Assembly (NCBI GenBank): GCA_000824805.1
Contig: CCNA01000001.1
Span: 537,838-601,837 of the forward strand
From: Mesorhizobium sp. SOD10
Lineage (GTDB): Bacteria > Pseudomonadota > Alphaproteobacteria > Rhizobiales > Rhizobiaceae
Length of the DNA: 64,000 bases
Reading direction: 5' to 3'
Shown piece after piece: positions 16,585 to 25,843 of the stretch. The notes below the pieces were generated by a model that searched no databases, had not been told where the DNA came from, and saw only the letters and a program-made list of their open reading frames with translations. How positions within the stretch are numbered: the first letter of the stretch is position 1; each line of letters starts with the position of its first letter. The translations under genes were made by a program, and so were the position numbers.

Positions 16585-18251
16585 GCCTTGGCTTTCTGGG
16601 AAGCGAGCGCGGCGTCGCGCATCTGGGAGAGGGTTTGGCGAGGCGTCAGCGCTTCGGGTGAGATGGCGATGTCGAGGACGGCGCCGGTCGCGGATTGCAG
16701 CGCGCGCTCGAATGCCGCCGCGAAATCGCCGGTGGCCTCGACGCGCTCCGCGTGGAAGCCGTAAGCCTTCGCCAGCGTCACGAAGTCGGGGTTCTCGAGT
16801 GAGGTGCCGGAGACGCGAGCCGGATAGTTGCGTTCCTGATGCGCACGGATGGTGCCATAGATGCCGTTGTTGATGATCAGCACGATCGGCTGAGCGCCCG
16901 CCTGGATGGCGGTGCCGAGTTCCTGGCAGTTCATCTGGAAGTCGCCGTCGCCGGCAAAGCAGACGACCGTGCGCTGCGGATAAGCGACCTTGGCGGCGAT
17001 TGCCGCCGGCAGGCCGTAGCCCATGGCGCCGGACTGCGGCGCGAGCAGCCGGGCCTCAGGCCCGAACTTGAAGAACTTGTTCGGCCACACCGTGAAATTG
17101 CCGGCGCCGTTGGTGAGGATGACGTCGGCCGGCAAGGTCTCGCGCAGCCAGGCGCTGACCGCGACCATGTCTACGGGACCGGGCTGCACCGGCGCGGCAA
17201 ACGTTCCCTCATAGGCCTTGCGCGCCGCAGCGCGCCACTCGGCCCAGCCACCCTTCACCGGCGTCAGCGCCTTGGCGAAAGCGTTCGGGCCGGCATGGAC
17301 GCCGATCGCGGGCACGTAGATCTTGCCGATCTCGCGGTCGGAGCCGTGCACATGGATCAGCTTCTGGCGCGGCACGGGCACGGAGAGCAGCGTGTAACCG
17401 TCCGTCGTCATCTCGCCGAAGCGGACATTGACGGCGAGGATCACGTCCGCGTCGCGGATCAGGTTCTTCACATGCGGCACCATGCCGACGCCGGCCTCGC
17501 CGACGAAGACCGGCGAGTGGTTGTCGAACTGGTCCTGGTAGCGGAAGGCGGCGACGACCGGGATGTCGGAGGCTTCGGCGAAGGCCCTGAGCGCGGCGCG
17601 TCCGTCCGCCGTCCAGTTGGCGCCGCCCATGAGCAGGACAGGCCTCTCGGCCGCCGCCAACATCTTGAGCGCAGCAGCAGTCGCCTCCTGTGCCGGCGCG
17701 GCTTCGAAAATCGCTGCGGGACCGCTCAGCGGCACGGATTCGGTCGCGGTGGTCAGCATGTCTTCCGGCAACGCGACCACGACGGGGCCGGGCCTTCCTG
17801 TCAGGGCCGTGGTCCAGGCCCGCGCCACGATCTCCGGGAGGCGCTTGACGTCGTCGATCTCGACCGCCCATTTTGCGACCGTTCTATACACTGCCCGGTA
17901 GTCGATTTCCTGGAAGGCTTCTCGGCCCTTCATGTCGGTGCCGACCTGGCCGACGAACAGGATCATCGGCGAACTGTCCTGCATCGCCGTATGCACGCCG
18001 ATGCTGGCATTGGTGACGCCAGGGCCCCGCGTCACGAAGCAGATGCCCGGCGTGCCCGTCAGCTTGCCGTAGGCGGAGGCCATGAAGGCAGCGCCGCCTT
18101 CATTGCGGCAAAGCACATAGTCCAGCTTTCCGCGCGTGTCGTGCAGCGCGTCGAGAACGGCGAGATAGCTTTCGCCGGGTACGCCGAAGCTCTTGGTCGC
18201 GCCCAGGGCGATCAGGCACTCGACAAGAAGGCGACCGCCATTGCGGACCAT
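16581..18251 (-). CDS. Thiamine-diphosphate enzyme, acetolactate-synthase-like
   Basis: 556 residues. The catalytic glutamate is E51 (CRNEGGAAFMA) after the FGVPGES loop; the cofactor Mg motif is GDGDFQMN with a downstream NNGIYG. The domain order is that of ALS, glyoxylate carboligase, oxalyl-CoA decarboxylase and benzoylformate-decarboxylase-like enzymes, about 550 residues each. It is the first gene of the HyuA-HyuB-aminotransferase run and therefore probably decarboxylates or ligates a 2-oxo acid arising there rather than making branched-chain amino acids. No regulatory small subunit follows, which also argues against biosynthetic ALS. Confidence 0.85.
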   Translation of the reverse strand: MVRNGGRLLVECLIALGATKSFGVPGESYLAVLDALHDTRGKLDYVLCRNEGGAAFMASAYGKLTGTPGICFVTRGPGVTNASIGVHTAMQDSSPMILFVGQVGTDMKGREAFQEIDYRAVYRTVAKWAVEIDDVKRLPEIVARAWTTALTGRPGPVVVALPEDMLTTATESVPLSGPAAIFEAAPAQEATAAALKMLAAAERPVLLMGGANWTADGRAALRAFAEASDIPVVAAFRYQDQFDNHSPVFVGEAGVGMVPHVKNLIRDADVILAVNVRFGEMTTDGYTLLSVPVPRQKLIHVHGSDREIGKIYVPAIGVHAGPNAFAKALTPVKGGWAEWRAAARKAYEGTFAAPVQPGPVDMVAVSAWLRETLPADVILTNGAGNFTVWPNKFFKFGPEARLLAPQSGAMGYGLPAAIAAKVAYPQRTVVCFAGDGDFQMNCQELGTAIQAGAQPIVLIINNGIYGTIRAHQERNYPARVSGTSLENPDFVTLAKAYGFHAERVEATGDFAAAFERALQSATGAVLDIAISPEALTPRQTLSQMRDAALASQKAKA

Positions 18252-18370
18252 GCTTAGACATCCTCTTTAGCGGCGGCAAGCAAACCGAGCCCGCCTTTCG
18301 GATTTATACCTGCACTGTGGCCGGCCGGCGCGAAATCAAGAAATGCGGTCCATTCGAAAGTTTTTCTTTG

Positions 18371-19774
18371 CTATGAAATCCGCACCAAAACACCGGGGTT
18401 CATCGTGCCTTGCGGATCGAATGCGCGCTTGAGCTGCGCCATGAGAGTGCGCTCGGCGGAACTGCGATTGCGGTCGGCCATGGCGATCTTGGCGCGGCCG
18501 AGCCCATGCTCGGCAGCAAAGCTGCCGCCCATGTCGGTGGCCAAAGCGGCCAGCGTCTCAGCGAATGCTCCGGCCTTGCCGTCGAAATCGGCGCGGCCCT
18601 CCGGCGGCGACAGATTGTAGTGGATATTGCCGTCGCCGAGATGGCCGAACGGGTTGATCCGCACGCCCGGAACAATGTCTTGGCATAGTTTCGCGCCCGC
18701 CTCGATGAAACGCGCGATCGCGCCCGGCGGCACGGAGATGTCGTGCTTGAGCTGCTCGCCCTCCAGCCGCTGTCCCTCCGGCTGCTCCTCGCGCAACCGC
18801 CAGAACTGCGCCCGCTGCGCGCCCGAACTGGCCAGCGCGCCATCCACGACCAGGCCTTGCTCCATGCCACATTCCAGCGCCGAAGCCAGGATGTCGTCGA
18901 GGGGAACGCGCGTCGAGCCCGACGCCATCTCGACGAGCAGATAGGCCTCGCCGCGCGGCTCCAACGGATAGGCGAGGTCTGGAAGATGCTTGAGCGCGAG
19001 CGTCAGGCCGACATCCGAAAAGAATTCAAGGCCCGCCAGGAATTCTCCGGCCTCGCCGCGCAGGAAGGCACCGAACGACACGGCGGCGGCGAAGTCGGAC
19101 ATTACCAGCAGCGCGCTCGCCTGCTGCTTTGGCGTGGGATGGAGCCTGAGGATTGCCCGCGTCACGATGCCGAGCGTGCCTTCCGAACCGCAGAACAGCT
19201 TGCGCAGCTGATAGCCGGCATTGTCCTTCTGCACCGCGCGCATTCCGTCCCACACCGTGCCGTCCGCCATGACGACCTCGAGGCCGAGGACCAGATCCTG
19301 CATCATGCCATAGCGGAATGCTTGGCTGCCGCCGGCGTTGGTGCCGATCAGGCCGCCGATCCTGGCGCTGCCTTCGGCTCCCAGATGCATCGGGAACATC
19401 AGGCCGTGCGGCTCCAGCGCCTCGTGCAGGGAAGCGAGGACGACGCCTGCCTCGACCGCGATCGAGCCGCTCTCCGGATCCGGCTCGCCGATTGCCGCCA
19501 TGCGCGACAGCGAAACGATCACCGCGTTTGCCTGCTCGGCGACGGCGCCGCCGCACAGGCCGGTGTTGCCGCCTTGCGGTACGACTGCCAATCCTGCCTG
19601 CCGGCAAGCCTTGACGACCGCCGCAACTTCGGCCGTGTTCGCGGGCCTGGCAACGCCCAAAGGCGCGACGCCATAGCGGTTCAGCCAGTCGCGATGATAA
19701 GGCTCGGCATCGGTGCCCGAAAGCCAGCCTTTCGGTCCGAGAATCTCGCGCAAAGCGGTGACGGGGTCGGTCAT
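18371..19774 (-). CDS. FAD-linked D-2-hydroxyacid dehydrogenase (GlcD/D2HGDH family)
   Basis: 467 residues from ATG 19774. The VAO-type FAD domain is marked by PQGGNTGLCGGAV at about residues 68-80 and IGGLIGTNAGGSQAFRYG; the C-terminal FAD_oxidase_C domain ends with AEHGLGRAKI. This resembles D-2-hydroxyglutarate or D-lactate dehydrogenases that pass electrons to ETF or quinone. It lies 53 bp downstream of the Aap-like ATPase on the same strand and could be the last gene of the transporter operon, oxidising a 2-hydroxy acid derived from the imported solute. The 119 bp to the ThDP gene contain no obvious terminator. Confidence 0.85.
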   Translation of the reverse strand: MTDPVTALREILGPKGWLSGTDAEPYHRDWLNRYGVAPLGVARPANTAEVAAVVKACRQAGLAVVPQGGNTGLCGGAVAEQANAVIVSLSRMAAIGEPDPESGSIAVEAGVVLASLHEALEPHGLMFPMHLGAEGSARIGGLIGTNAGGSQAFRYGMMQDLVLGLEVVMADGTVWDGMRAVQKDNAGYQLRKLFCGSEGTLGIVTRAILRLHPTPKQQASALLVMSDFAAAVSFGAFLRGEAGEFLAGLEFFSDVGLTLALKHLPDLAYPLEPRGEAYLLVEMASGSTRVPLDDILASALECGMEQGLVVDGALASSGAQRAQFWRLREEQPEGQRLEGEQLKHDISVPPGAIARFIEAGAKLCQDIVPGVRINPFGHLGDGNIHYNLSPPEGRADFDGKAGAFAETLAALATDMGGSFAAEHGLGRAKIAMADRNRSSAERTLMAQLKRAFDPQGTMNPGVLVRIS

Positions 19775-19827
19775 TGCGATACCTGCGATATGTGGCACGC
19801 CGCGTATAGACAGCAGCGGCGCCTGGC

Positions 19828-20583
19828 TCAATGACCCAGCACCTGTGACAGGAATTGCCGCGTGCGCTCGTTCCGGCAAGAGGTGAAGAACGCCTCCGGC
19901 GGCGCCTCCTCGACGATCTCGCCGGCATCCATGAAGATGACCCGGTCGGCGACGCGGCGGGCGAAGCCCATTTCGTGGGTCACGCAGATCATCGTCATGC
20001 CTTCGGAAGCGAGCGTCACCATGACGTCCAGCACCTCCGCGATCATCTCCGGGTCGAGCGCTGAGGTCGGCTCGTCGAACAGCATGATCTGCGGCTGCAT
20101 GCAAAGCGCGCGGGCGATCGCGACTCGCTGCTGCTGGCCGCCGGAAAGCTGGCTCGGGAACTTCATCGCCTGCTCGGGGATTCGGACCTTCTCCAGAAAG
20201 CGCCTGGCCGTCGTCTCGGCTTCCGCGCGCGGCCGCTTGCGCACGATCATCGGCGCGATCATGCAGTTCTCAAGCACCGTCATGTGCGGGAACAGGTTGA
20301 AATGCTGGAACACCATGCCGACCTCGCGCCTGATCCCGTCGATGTTGGCGACATCGTCGTTGAGCTCGGTGCCAAGTACCGTTACGCGGCCGCCGTCATG
20401 CTGTTCGAGCCGGTTGATGCAGCGGATCAGCGTGGATTTGCCGGAGCCGGACGGACCGCAGATGACGATCTTTTCGCCGCGCTCGACGGAGAGGTTTATC
20501 TTCCGCAGCGCGTGGAACGACCCGTAATGTTTGTCGAGGCCTTCGATGCGGACTGCCGGGCCGGATGGGAGCGTCGAATCCAT
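19828..20583 (-). CDS. Amino-acid ABC transporter ATP-binding protein (AapP/GlnQ-like)
   Basis: 251 residues. Walker A is [10 protein letters not shown], the Q-loop region reads [12 protein letters not shown], signature LSGGQQQR, Walker [14 protein letters not shown] and H-loop CVTHEM. All are typical of polar amino-acid importers of the PAAT family. It is the fourth gene of a complete binding protein-permease-permease-ATPase set. A paralogue with nearly the same order of motifs is at 62857-63642. The start ATG 20583 lies 9 bp after the permease stop. Confidence 0.93.
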   Translation of the reverse strand: MDSTLPSGPAVRIEGLDKHYGSFHALRKINLSVERGEKIVICGPSGSGKSTLIRCINRLEQHDGGRVTVLGTELNDDVANIDGIRREVGMVFQHFNLFPHMTVLENCMIAPMIVRKRPRAEAETTARRFLEKVRIPEQAMKFPSQLSGGQQQRVAIARALCMQPQIMLFDEPTSALDPEMIAEVLDVMVTLASEGMTMICVTHEMGFARRVADRVIFMDAGEIVEEAPPEAFFTSCRNERTRQFLSQVLGH

Positions 20584-20592
20584 GCGCGTCTC

Positions 20593-21681
20593 CTACCGTT
20601 CGCTGACCGACATGCGGCGCTCGAGGTAAGCGCCGTAGCGGGACAGGCTGAAGACGAAGACAAAATAGATGAAGGCGATGAAGGCATAGACCTCGACATA
20701 GGCGAAGCGCCATTCGCCGGTGCCGTAGGCGGCGTTGCCGGAGGCCAGGATTTCGAAGAAGCCGACGATCACCACCAGCGAGGTTTCCTTGAATGAGATG
20801 ACGAACTGGTTGATCGTTGCCGGCAATGCGTTGCGCATCGCTTGCGGCAGCACGATGCGTCCGATGCGCTGCCAGTAGCTCATGCCGAGCGCCATGGCGG
20901 CTTCTTCCTGTCCTGCCGGAACACCCTGCATGCCGCCGCGCACGATCTCAGCCTGATAGGCGGAGAAGAAGAGGGCGGAACCCAGGATCACCCGGTAGAG
21001 TTTGTCGCCCTGCAGCCATTGCGGCAGGGCGAAAGGCAGAACGACAGCAAATGTGAAGAGGATCGAGATCAGCGGAAGCGAGCGGACGCCATCGATGATG
21101 AGACCGGTGGTGCGCGATATCCAGGGCAGGTCCGAGCGGCGCAGCAGCGCCAGGCAGATCGCCAGCGGGAAGCCGACCAGGCAAGTGGTGACGAAGATGA
21201 AGAGGGTGAGCGCCAGCCCGCCCCAGGCCTCCTCGCCGACATAGGGCAGGCCGAGCACGCCGCCCTTCATCAGCACGTAGTAGAGGCCTGTTCCTGCGCC
21301 CCAGACGAGGGCGATGCGGCGGCCGGTCCAGAAGGCCGGCATGCAACTCAGCACTGTCATGACCACCACGCTGACGCAGGCAAGTGCGGAGCGCCATTGC
21401 TCCTCGAAGGGATAGAGGCCGAACAGGATGACGCGCCACCGGGCGGTGATGACCGACCAGCAGGCGCCGGCCGCCGCCTGGCAGGCCTCGGGCCCGCCGC
21501 CAGTCGTGAACACGGCCGAGAAGACGGCCCAGTCGAGCAATTTCCAGACGATGAAGGCCATGATCGTCAGGGAAATCAACGACAGCAGCGCCTGAAGCGG
21601 TGTCGCGAAGAAGCGGCGCTTCAGATCTTCGAGCCTGCCCGGGGCAGGGGGAGCGACAACGATCATCTCCATCTCTGTCAT
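20593..21681 (-). CDS. Amino-acid ABC transporter permease (AapM-like)
   Basis: 362 residues. Several hydrophobic helices are visible, and the EAA loop that contacts the ATPase reads EEAAMALGMSYWQRIGRIVLPQA near residue 268. An unusually long N-terminal part with extra helices (residues 1-150) before the conserved permease core is characteristic of the AapM/BztC branch of general L-amino-acid transporters in rhizobia and Rhodobacter. Its ATG overlaps the AapQ-like stop by four bases, so the two permease subunits are coupled and probably form a heterodimer. Confidence 0.9.
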   Translation of the reverse strand: MTEMEMIVVAPPAPGRLEDLKRRFFATPLQALLSLISLTIMAFIVWKLLDWAVFSAVFTTGGGPEACQAAAGACWSVITARWRVILFGLYPFEEQWRSALACVSVVVMTVLSCMPAFWTGRRIALVWGAGTGLYYVLMKGGVLGLPYVGEEAWGGLALTLFIFVTTCLVGFPLAICLALLRRSDLPWISRTTGLIIDGVRSLPLISILFTFAVVLPFALPQWLQGDKLYRVILGSALFFSAYQAEIVRGGMQGVPAGQEEAAMALGMSYWQRIGRIVLPQAMRNALPATINQFVISFKETSLVVIVGFFEILASGNAAYGTGEWRFAYVEVYAFIAFIYFVFVFSLSRYGAYLERRMSVSER

Positions 21682-22841
21682 CCCCTCAGTTGATTGCCCT
21701 TGAGGGCGATGGCCTTGTTGATGCGGTTGAACACCGCGGCGAGGCTGAGATTGATGGCGAGGAAGCCGGCCATCAGAATGCCGATCACCTCGAGCGTCTG
21801 GCCCGAGTGGTTGATCGTCAGCGCCACGATCATGAAGAAATCGGTGAAGCCCACTGCAATGCCCATCGTGGTTGCCTTCATCAGCCAGACATACTGGTTG
21901 GCGAGGATCGGCAGCATGGCGCGCAGCGCCAGCGGCAGCCTGACCAGCGTGAAGACGCGCCAGGGGCTCAGGCCCAACGAAAGCGCCGCTTCCATCTGAC
22001 CCTTGCCGACCGCCTTGAAGCCGCCGCGCACGATCTCGGCGATGTAGGAGCCCCCATAGATGGCAATGGCGATGGCCAGCGCGGAAAATTCCGGCGGAAT
22101 GCGCATGCCTCCCTTGAGATTGAGGCCCTGCAAGGCGGGGAAGTCGAGCAGCGGCAGATCCGGCAGGCGGCCGACCGCGAGAATGACGGCGGCGCAGGCC
22201 AGTGCCGCCGCCGCGCCGGCGAGCTGGATCGTGGAGCGTTCGCCAAACGGCTGATTGAGGCGGGGTGTCCGGCCAAGCCAGACCGGCAGGGCGATTGCCG
22301 CGATGACGGCAAGCATCGCTGCGGCCAGCGCCGCTCCGCCGACATTGGGAATAGGCACATAGAGACCACGGCTGGTCAGCAGCATGCCGAAAGCCTCATG
22401 CGCGGCGCGCGGCGTCGGCAGATGCGTGATGACCGCATACCAGAAGAAGACCTGCAGGATCAGCGGGATGTTGCGGAAGATGTCGACATAGGTGCGGCCG
22501 AGCAACCGCGCCAGCTCGTTGGACGAGGTCCGCGCCAGGCCCACGATCGTGCCGACGATCGTTGCCAGGACAAGGCCGGTGGTTCCGAGGAACAGGGTGT
22601 TGATGATGCCGATCAGGAAGAACCACCAATAGGGATCGTTGGCGTTGGCCGGCAGCAGCGAGAAGTTCACGTCCCAGCCCGTCGACTTGAACAGGAAGTC
22701 GAAGCCGGAGGTGATGCCTTGCTCGGCGAGGTTGCGCCTGGCGATCATCACGCAGGCAAGAACCATTGCGGCAAGTGAGCCGACGAAAAGGACCTGCAAC
22801 AGGGTGTTGCGGACCTTCTGATTTCTCAGCAGGCTGACCAT
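21678..22841 (-). CDS. Amino-acid ABC transporter permease (AapQ-like)
   Basis: 387 residues from ATG 22841, preceded by GGGAAG; a TTG 19 codons earlier is possible but lacks a site. The protein has a long N-terminal extracytoplasmic region with a WWFFLIG helix, and the EAA loop reads MEAALSLGLSPWRVFTLVRLPLA near residue 300. Length and architecture match AapQ/BztB. Together with the AapM-like, AapP-like and binding protein genes it makes a complete general L-amino-acid type importer. The transported amino acid could be the nitrogen-containing substrate feeding HyuA/HyuB. Confidence 0.9.
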   Translation of the reverse strand: MVSLLRNQKVRNTLLQVLFVGSLAAMVLACVMIARRNLAEQGITSGFDFLFKSTGWDVNFSLLPANANDPYWWFFLIGIINTLFLGTTGLVLATIVGTIVGLARTSSNELARLLGRTYVDIFRNIPLILQVFFWYAVITHLPTPRAAHEAFGMLLTSRGLYVPIPNVGGAALAAAMLAVIAAIALPVWLGRTPRLNQPFGERSTIQLAGAAAALACAAVILAVGRLPDLPLLDFPALQGLNLKGGMRIPPEFSALAIAIAIYGGSYIAEIVRGGFKAVGKGQMEAALSLGLSPWRVFTLVRLPLALRAMLPILANQYVWLMKATTMGIAVGFTDFFMIVALTINHSGQTLEVIGILMAGFLAINLSLAAVFNRINKAIALKGNQLRG

Positions 22842-22923
22842 CAGGATCTTCCCGAATTGGCGCCGGCTCCGCCGGGCAGGCAGCCGGGCGGAGCTCAAAG
22901 CGGATGCGTTAGGAACGGATCAG

Positions 22924-22955
22924 TCGATCACCAGGGGTCAATCGATCACCAGCGG
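22924..22955 (-). repeat. 18-bp in-frame tandem duplication of the binding-protein gene 3' end
   Basis: The sequence encoding the last residues PLVID and the stop is present twice, 18 bp apart, in the same frame: the first copy ends the gene at 22938-22940, the second would encode another PLVID plus TGA. One base differs inside the coding part. It looks like a slippage duplication that left the gene product unchanged. Confidence 0.6.
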
Positions 22956-23972
22956 GAACAGGACGCCGCCATTGCTCCACAAATTGGTCAGCTCGCGATC
23001 CATCTTGTAGGGCGAGACCTTGCCGAGATCGCGATCGAAGATCTCGCCGTAATTGCCGACCTTCTTGATGACGTTGTAGGCCCAGTCGTCGGAAAGGCCG
23101 AGGCCCTTACCCATGCCGGGCGTGACGCCGAGGAATTTGGCTACCTGCGGCGAGGTCGGCTTGGCCTTGATCTCGTCGACATTCTTGGAGGTGATGCCTT
23201 CCTGCTCGGCGAAGATCAGCGTGCTCAGTGTCCAGTTGGCGATGTCGACCCAGTTGTCGTCGCCCTGGCGCATGATCATCACCTCGGGCTCGACGGCGAG
23301 CACGTCGGGAAGGATCACATGGTCCTCGACCTTGCTCTTGGCGATGCGGGCGATGGCGAGTGTCGGCCCCCACTGCGCATAGAGATCGCAGCGGCCGGAG
23401 AAATAGGCCTGCTCGAGCTCCTCGGTCTTTTCGATCAGCACCGGCTCAAGCTTGATGCCGAGCTTCTGGGCATAGGCGGCGACCTGCTGCTCCTGCGAGG
23501 TGCCGGCGGGAATGCAGATCGTGCCGCCATTGGCATCCTTGAGCGATTTCAGGTTGAGCTCCTTATGCGCCATCACCTTGGTCGTGCCGAGATAGTAGGA
23601 CATCGAGAATTGCAGGCCGAGCTCGGTGTCGCGGCTGAGCGTGCCGCCGGACGCCTTGATGATGATGTCGACGTCGCCCGACTGGAGCGAGGGCCAGCGC
23701 TGCGCCCAACTGATCGGCACGACCTTCAGCTTCGCCGGGTCGCCGAACACGGCGGTCGCCACCGCCCTGCAAAGGTCGATGTCCATGCCCTTCCAGTTGC
23801 CCTTGTCGTCTACCTCGGCGAAGCCGAGATAGGAGCCGTCATGGCCGGTGCAGTTCAGAACGCCGCGCGCCTTCACGGTCTCCAGCGTCTTGCCGCCGGC
23901 GGCCTCGGCCGGCGCAGCCATATGAACGAGGCCCAGGGCCATGGCTGCGGCCCCCCATTTGATAATTTTCAT
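22938..23972 (-). CDS. Amino-acid ABC transporter substrate-binding protein (AapJ-like)
   Basis: 344 residues from ATG 23972, chosen because GGAGACAACCGAC precedes it; a GTG five codons upstream has no site. A Sec signal peptide covers about residues 1-21 (KWGAAAMALGLVHMAAPAEA). The mature protein shows LETVKARGVLNCTG, then GFAEVDDKGNWKGMDIDLCRAVA, then the TTKVMAHKEL and GTSQEQQVAAYA segments typical of AapJ/BztA family 3 binding proteins. It is the first gene of the importer, with a 24002-24056 gap to the LysR gene behind which it may be read or separately promoted. Confidence 0.92.
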   Translation of the reverse strand: MKIIKWGAAAMALGLVHMAAPAEAAGGKTLETVKARGVLNCTGHDGSYLGFAEVDDKGNWKGMDIDLCRAVATAVFGDPAKLKVVPISWAQRWPSLQSGDVDIIIKASGGTLSRDTELGLQFSMSYYLGTTKVMAHKELNLKSLKDANGGTICIPAGTSQEQQVAAYAQKLGIKLEPVLIEKTEELEQAYFSGRCDLYAQWGPTLAIARIAKSKVEDHVILPDVLAVEPEVMIMRQGDDNWVDIANWTLSTLIFAEQEGITSKNVDEIKAKPTSPQVAKFLGVTPGMGKGLGLSDDWAYNVIKKVGNYGEIFDRDLGKVSPYKMDRELTNLWSNGGVLFPLVID

Positions 23973-24056
23973 GTCGGTTGTCTCCACTGTTGAGGTTCGT
24001 TTGTTCTTGTTGTTGGAGGTCCGAAACAGGTTCGGACCCCGGTTGCCGACCCGCTC

Positions 24057-25001
24057 CTAGTCGGTGAGCGGGATCGGTTTCGGCAAAAGCTTGAGGTCGC
24101 TTCCCCAATCCTGCTGGACGAGCCAGCGATGCAGGGCGGCGACCGCCTTTACGCGCAGATGGCCGCGCGGCATGACGAGGTAGAAGCCCGGGACCTCCTC
24201 GGGCTTCATGTCGGAAAGAGCGTCGCGCCCAAGCGGCGCAACCAGCGCACCCGACTTCAGGTCTTCCTCGGCGTCGATGACGGAGACGAGGCCGATGCCG
24301 ATGCCCTGCAGGGTCGCGCGGCGCATGGTCGCCGCATCGTCGAAGCCGATGCTCCGATCACCTTCCGTGAGCTCGACGGCGAGATGGCGCAAGATGTCCG
24401 GCCAGAGACGCTTCGACTTGACGGTATCGAGCAGCGTGAACCGCGTCAGATCCTGCGCCGACTTGATCTTTTCGCCGATTGCCGGCGTGCAGCAGATGAT
24501 CTTCGGGTCCGGAACAAGCAGCGTGGTCTCGTAGTCGGGCCAGTTGCCGTAGCCCCACTGCACGGTCATATCGATGTCGTCGCGCCCGAAGTCGGGCAGG
24601 TCCACCATCGTGGTCAGGCGAAGGTCCGCGCCCGGCAGGATCTCGCGGAAGAGCGAAAGCCTCGGCAGCAGATAATGCGTGGCGAAATAGGGGCTGGCAT
24701 TGAGGTTGATGCGATCGCGGTAGTTGGACTTGGTGACGCGGCGCACGCCTTCGGAGAATTCGTCGAAACCGGCCTTGACGTAGTGCGAGAGCAGGATCGC
24801 CGACTCCGTCAATTCGATCGAACGCCCCTTGCGCTCGAATAAAGTGACCTGCAGCGTGTCTTCCAGGAGCTTGATCTGCTGGCCGACGGCCTGCGGCGTC
24901 ACCAGCAGCTCATCCGCGGCCTGGCGGAAGCTCTTGTGCTGCACGACCGCGTGGAAGACGCGCAGAGCGTTGAGCGAAGGAAGGCGAAGCTTGCCAGTCA
25001 T
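24057..25001 (-). CDS. LysR family regulator, GcvA-like
   Basis: 314 residues from ATG 25001, which has a strong AGGAGG nine bases upstream. The opening LRLPSLNALRVFHAVVQHKSF and the VTPQAVGQQIKLLEDTL recognition region are typical of the GcvA/AmpR subgroup. The effector domain includes LNASPYFATHYLLPRLSLF and DIDMTVQWGYGNWPD. It is transcribed in the same direction as and immediately upstream of the Aap-like importer, which it most likely controls; the inducer would be the imported amino acid or a metabolite of the HyuA/HyuB pathway. Confidence 0.88.
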   Translation of the reverse strand: MTGKLRLPSLNALRVFHAVVQHKSFRQAADELLVTPQAVGQQIKLLEDTLQVTLFERKGRSIELTESAILLSHYVKAGFDEFSEGVRRVTKSNYRDRINLNASPYFATHYLLPRLSLFREILPGADLRLTTMVDLPDFGRDDIDMTVQWGYGNWPDYETTLLVPDPKIICCTPAIGEKIKSAQDLTRFTLLDTVKSKRLWPDILRHLAVELTEGDRSIGFDDAATMRRATLQGIGIGLVSVIDAEEDLKSGALVAPLGRDALSDMKPEEVPGFYLVMPRGHLRVKAVAALHRWLVQQDWGSDLKLLPKPIPLTD

Positions 25002-25082
25002 GGTGAATTCCGCCTCCTTTCGTTCGAGACTCCGTCGGTCATGCACTGCTGGCCATCAGCCGCGCCCGGCTGGCGATGTTGG

Positions 25083-25832
25083 TCAGGCGTAGATGTAACC
25101 ACCTGAAACGATGACGTTTTCGCCGGTCATGTAGGTGTTCTTGGGCCCGCCGGTCATGAGCACCCATTCGGCGATTTCCGTCGGCTCGGCGCCGCGGCCC
25201 AGGGGGCTTGCCTTGGCCAGTTCCTCGAGGAAGCCGAGCGCCTTCGCTTTCTCAGTGGCCATGCCGGCAGGGGCGACGGAATTCACCAGGATCCCGTCCT
25301 TGGCGACGTAATGGGCGAAGGAGCGCGTCAGGCTGACGACGGCGGCCTTGGTGGCCGCATAATGCGCGTTCTGCGGATGCGCCTTGAAGGCGTCGACGGA
25401 TGTCAGGTTGACGATCCGCCCGCGCACCTGGGCTTTCGGCTCCTGCGCCTGCATGTGGCGAACGGCCGCCACCATCATATGGTAGGTGCCCTTGATGTTG
25501 ATGCCGTTGGAGGCATCCCACTCGGCGTCGGTGATTTCGAGGAGCGGCCGGCGCGGATAGATTGCGGCGCAGTTGATCAGCGTGTCGACGCGCCCGAGCT
25601 TGGCGGCGACTGCGTCGAAGGCGGTGTGGCATTGCGGGCCGACTTGGATGTCGCAAGTGGCAGCCGCCGTCGGCAGGCCCTTGGCCTTCGCCGGCTCTAG
25701 CGCGCTGGCCGCGGCTTCCTTGTTGATGTCGATGATGCCGATCTTCGCCGCCCCGGCCTCCACGGCCATGCGGGCGAGAAGGGCGCCGAGGCCGGCGCCG
25801 CCGCCAACGATCAGAACGGAAAGGTCTTTCAT
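25083..25832 (-). CDS. Short-chain dehydrogenase/reductase (SDR)
   Basis: 249 residues from ATG 25832. The cofactor loop is [14 protein letters not shown] near residue 9; NLTSVDAF supplies the catalytic serine region and YAATK the Tyr-x3-Lys. The cofactor loop ends GLG rather than the usual GIG, and the residue after the second strand is aspartate (IIDIN), which favours NAD over NADP. It starts 11 bp after the stop of a second SDR gene, so the two are co-transcribed. The substrate alcohol or ketone is unknown. Confidence 0.85.
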   Translation of the reverse strand: MKDLSVLIVGGGAGLGALLARMAVEAGAAKIGIIDINKEAAASALEPAKAKGLPTAAATCDIQVGPQCHTAFDAVAAKLGRVDTLINCAAIYPRRPLLEITDAEWDASNGINIKGTYHMMVAAVRHMQAQEPKAQVRGRIVNLTSVDAFKAHPQNAHYAATKAAVVSLTRSFAHYVAKDGILVNSVAPAGMATEKAKALGFLEELAKASPLGRGAEPTEIAEWVLMTGGPKNTYMTGENVIVSGGYIYA

Positions 25833-25843
25833 TCCAGTGTTCC

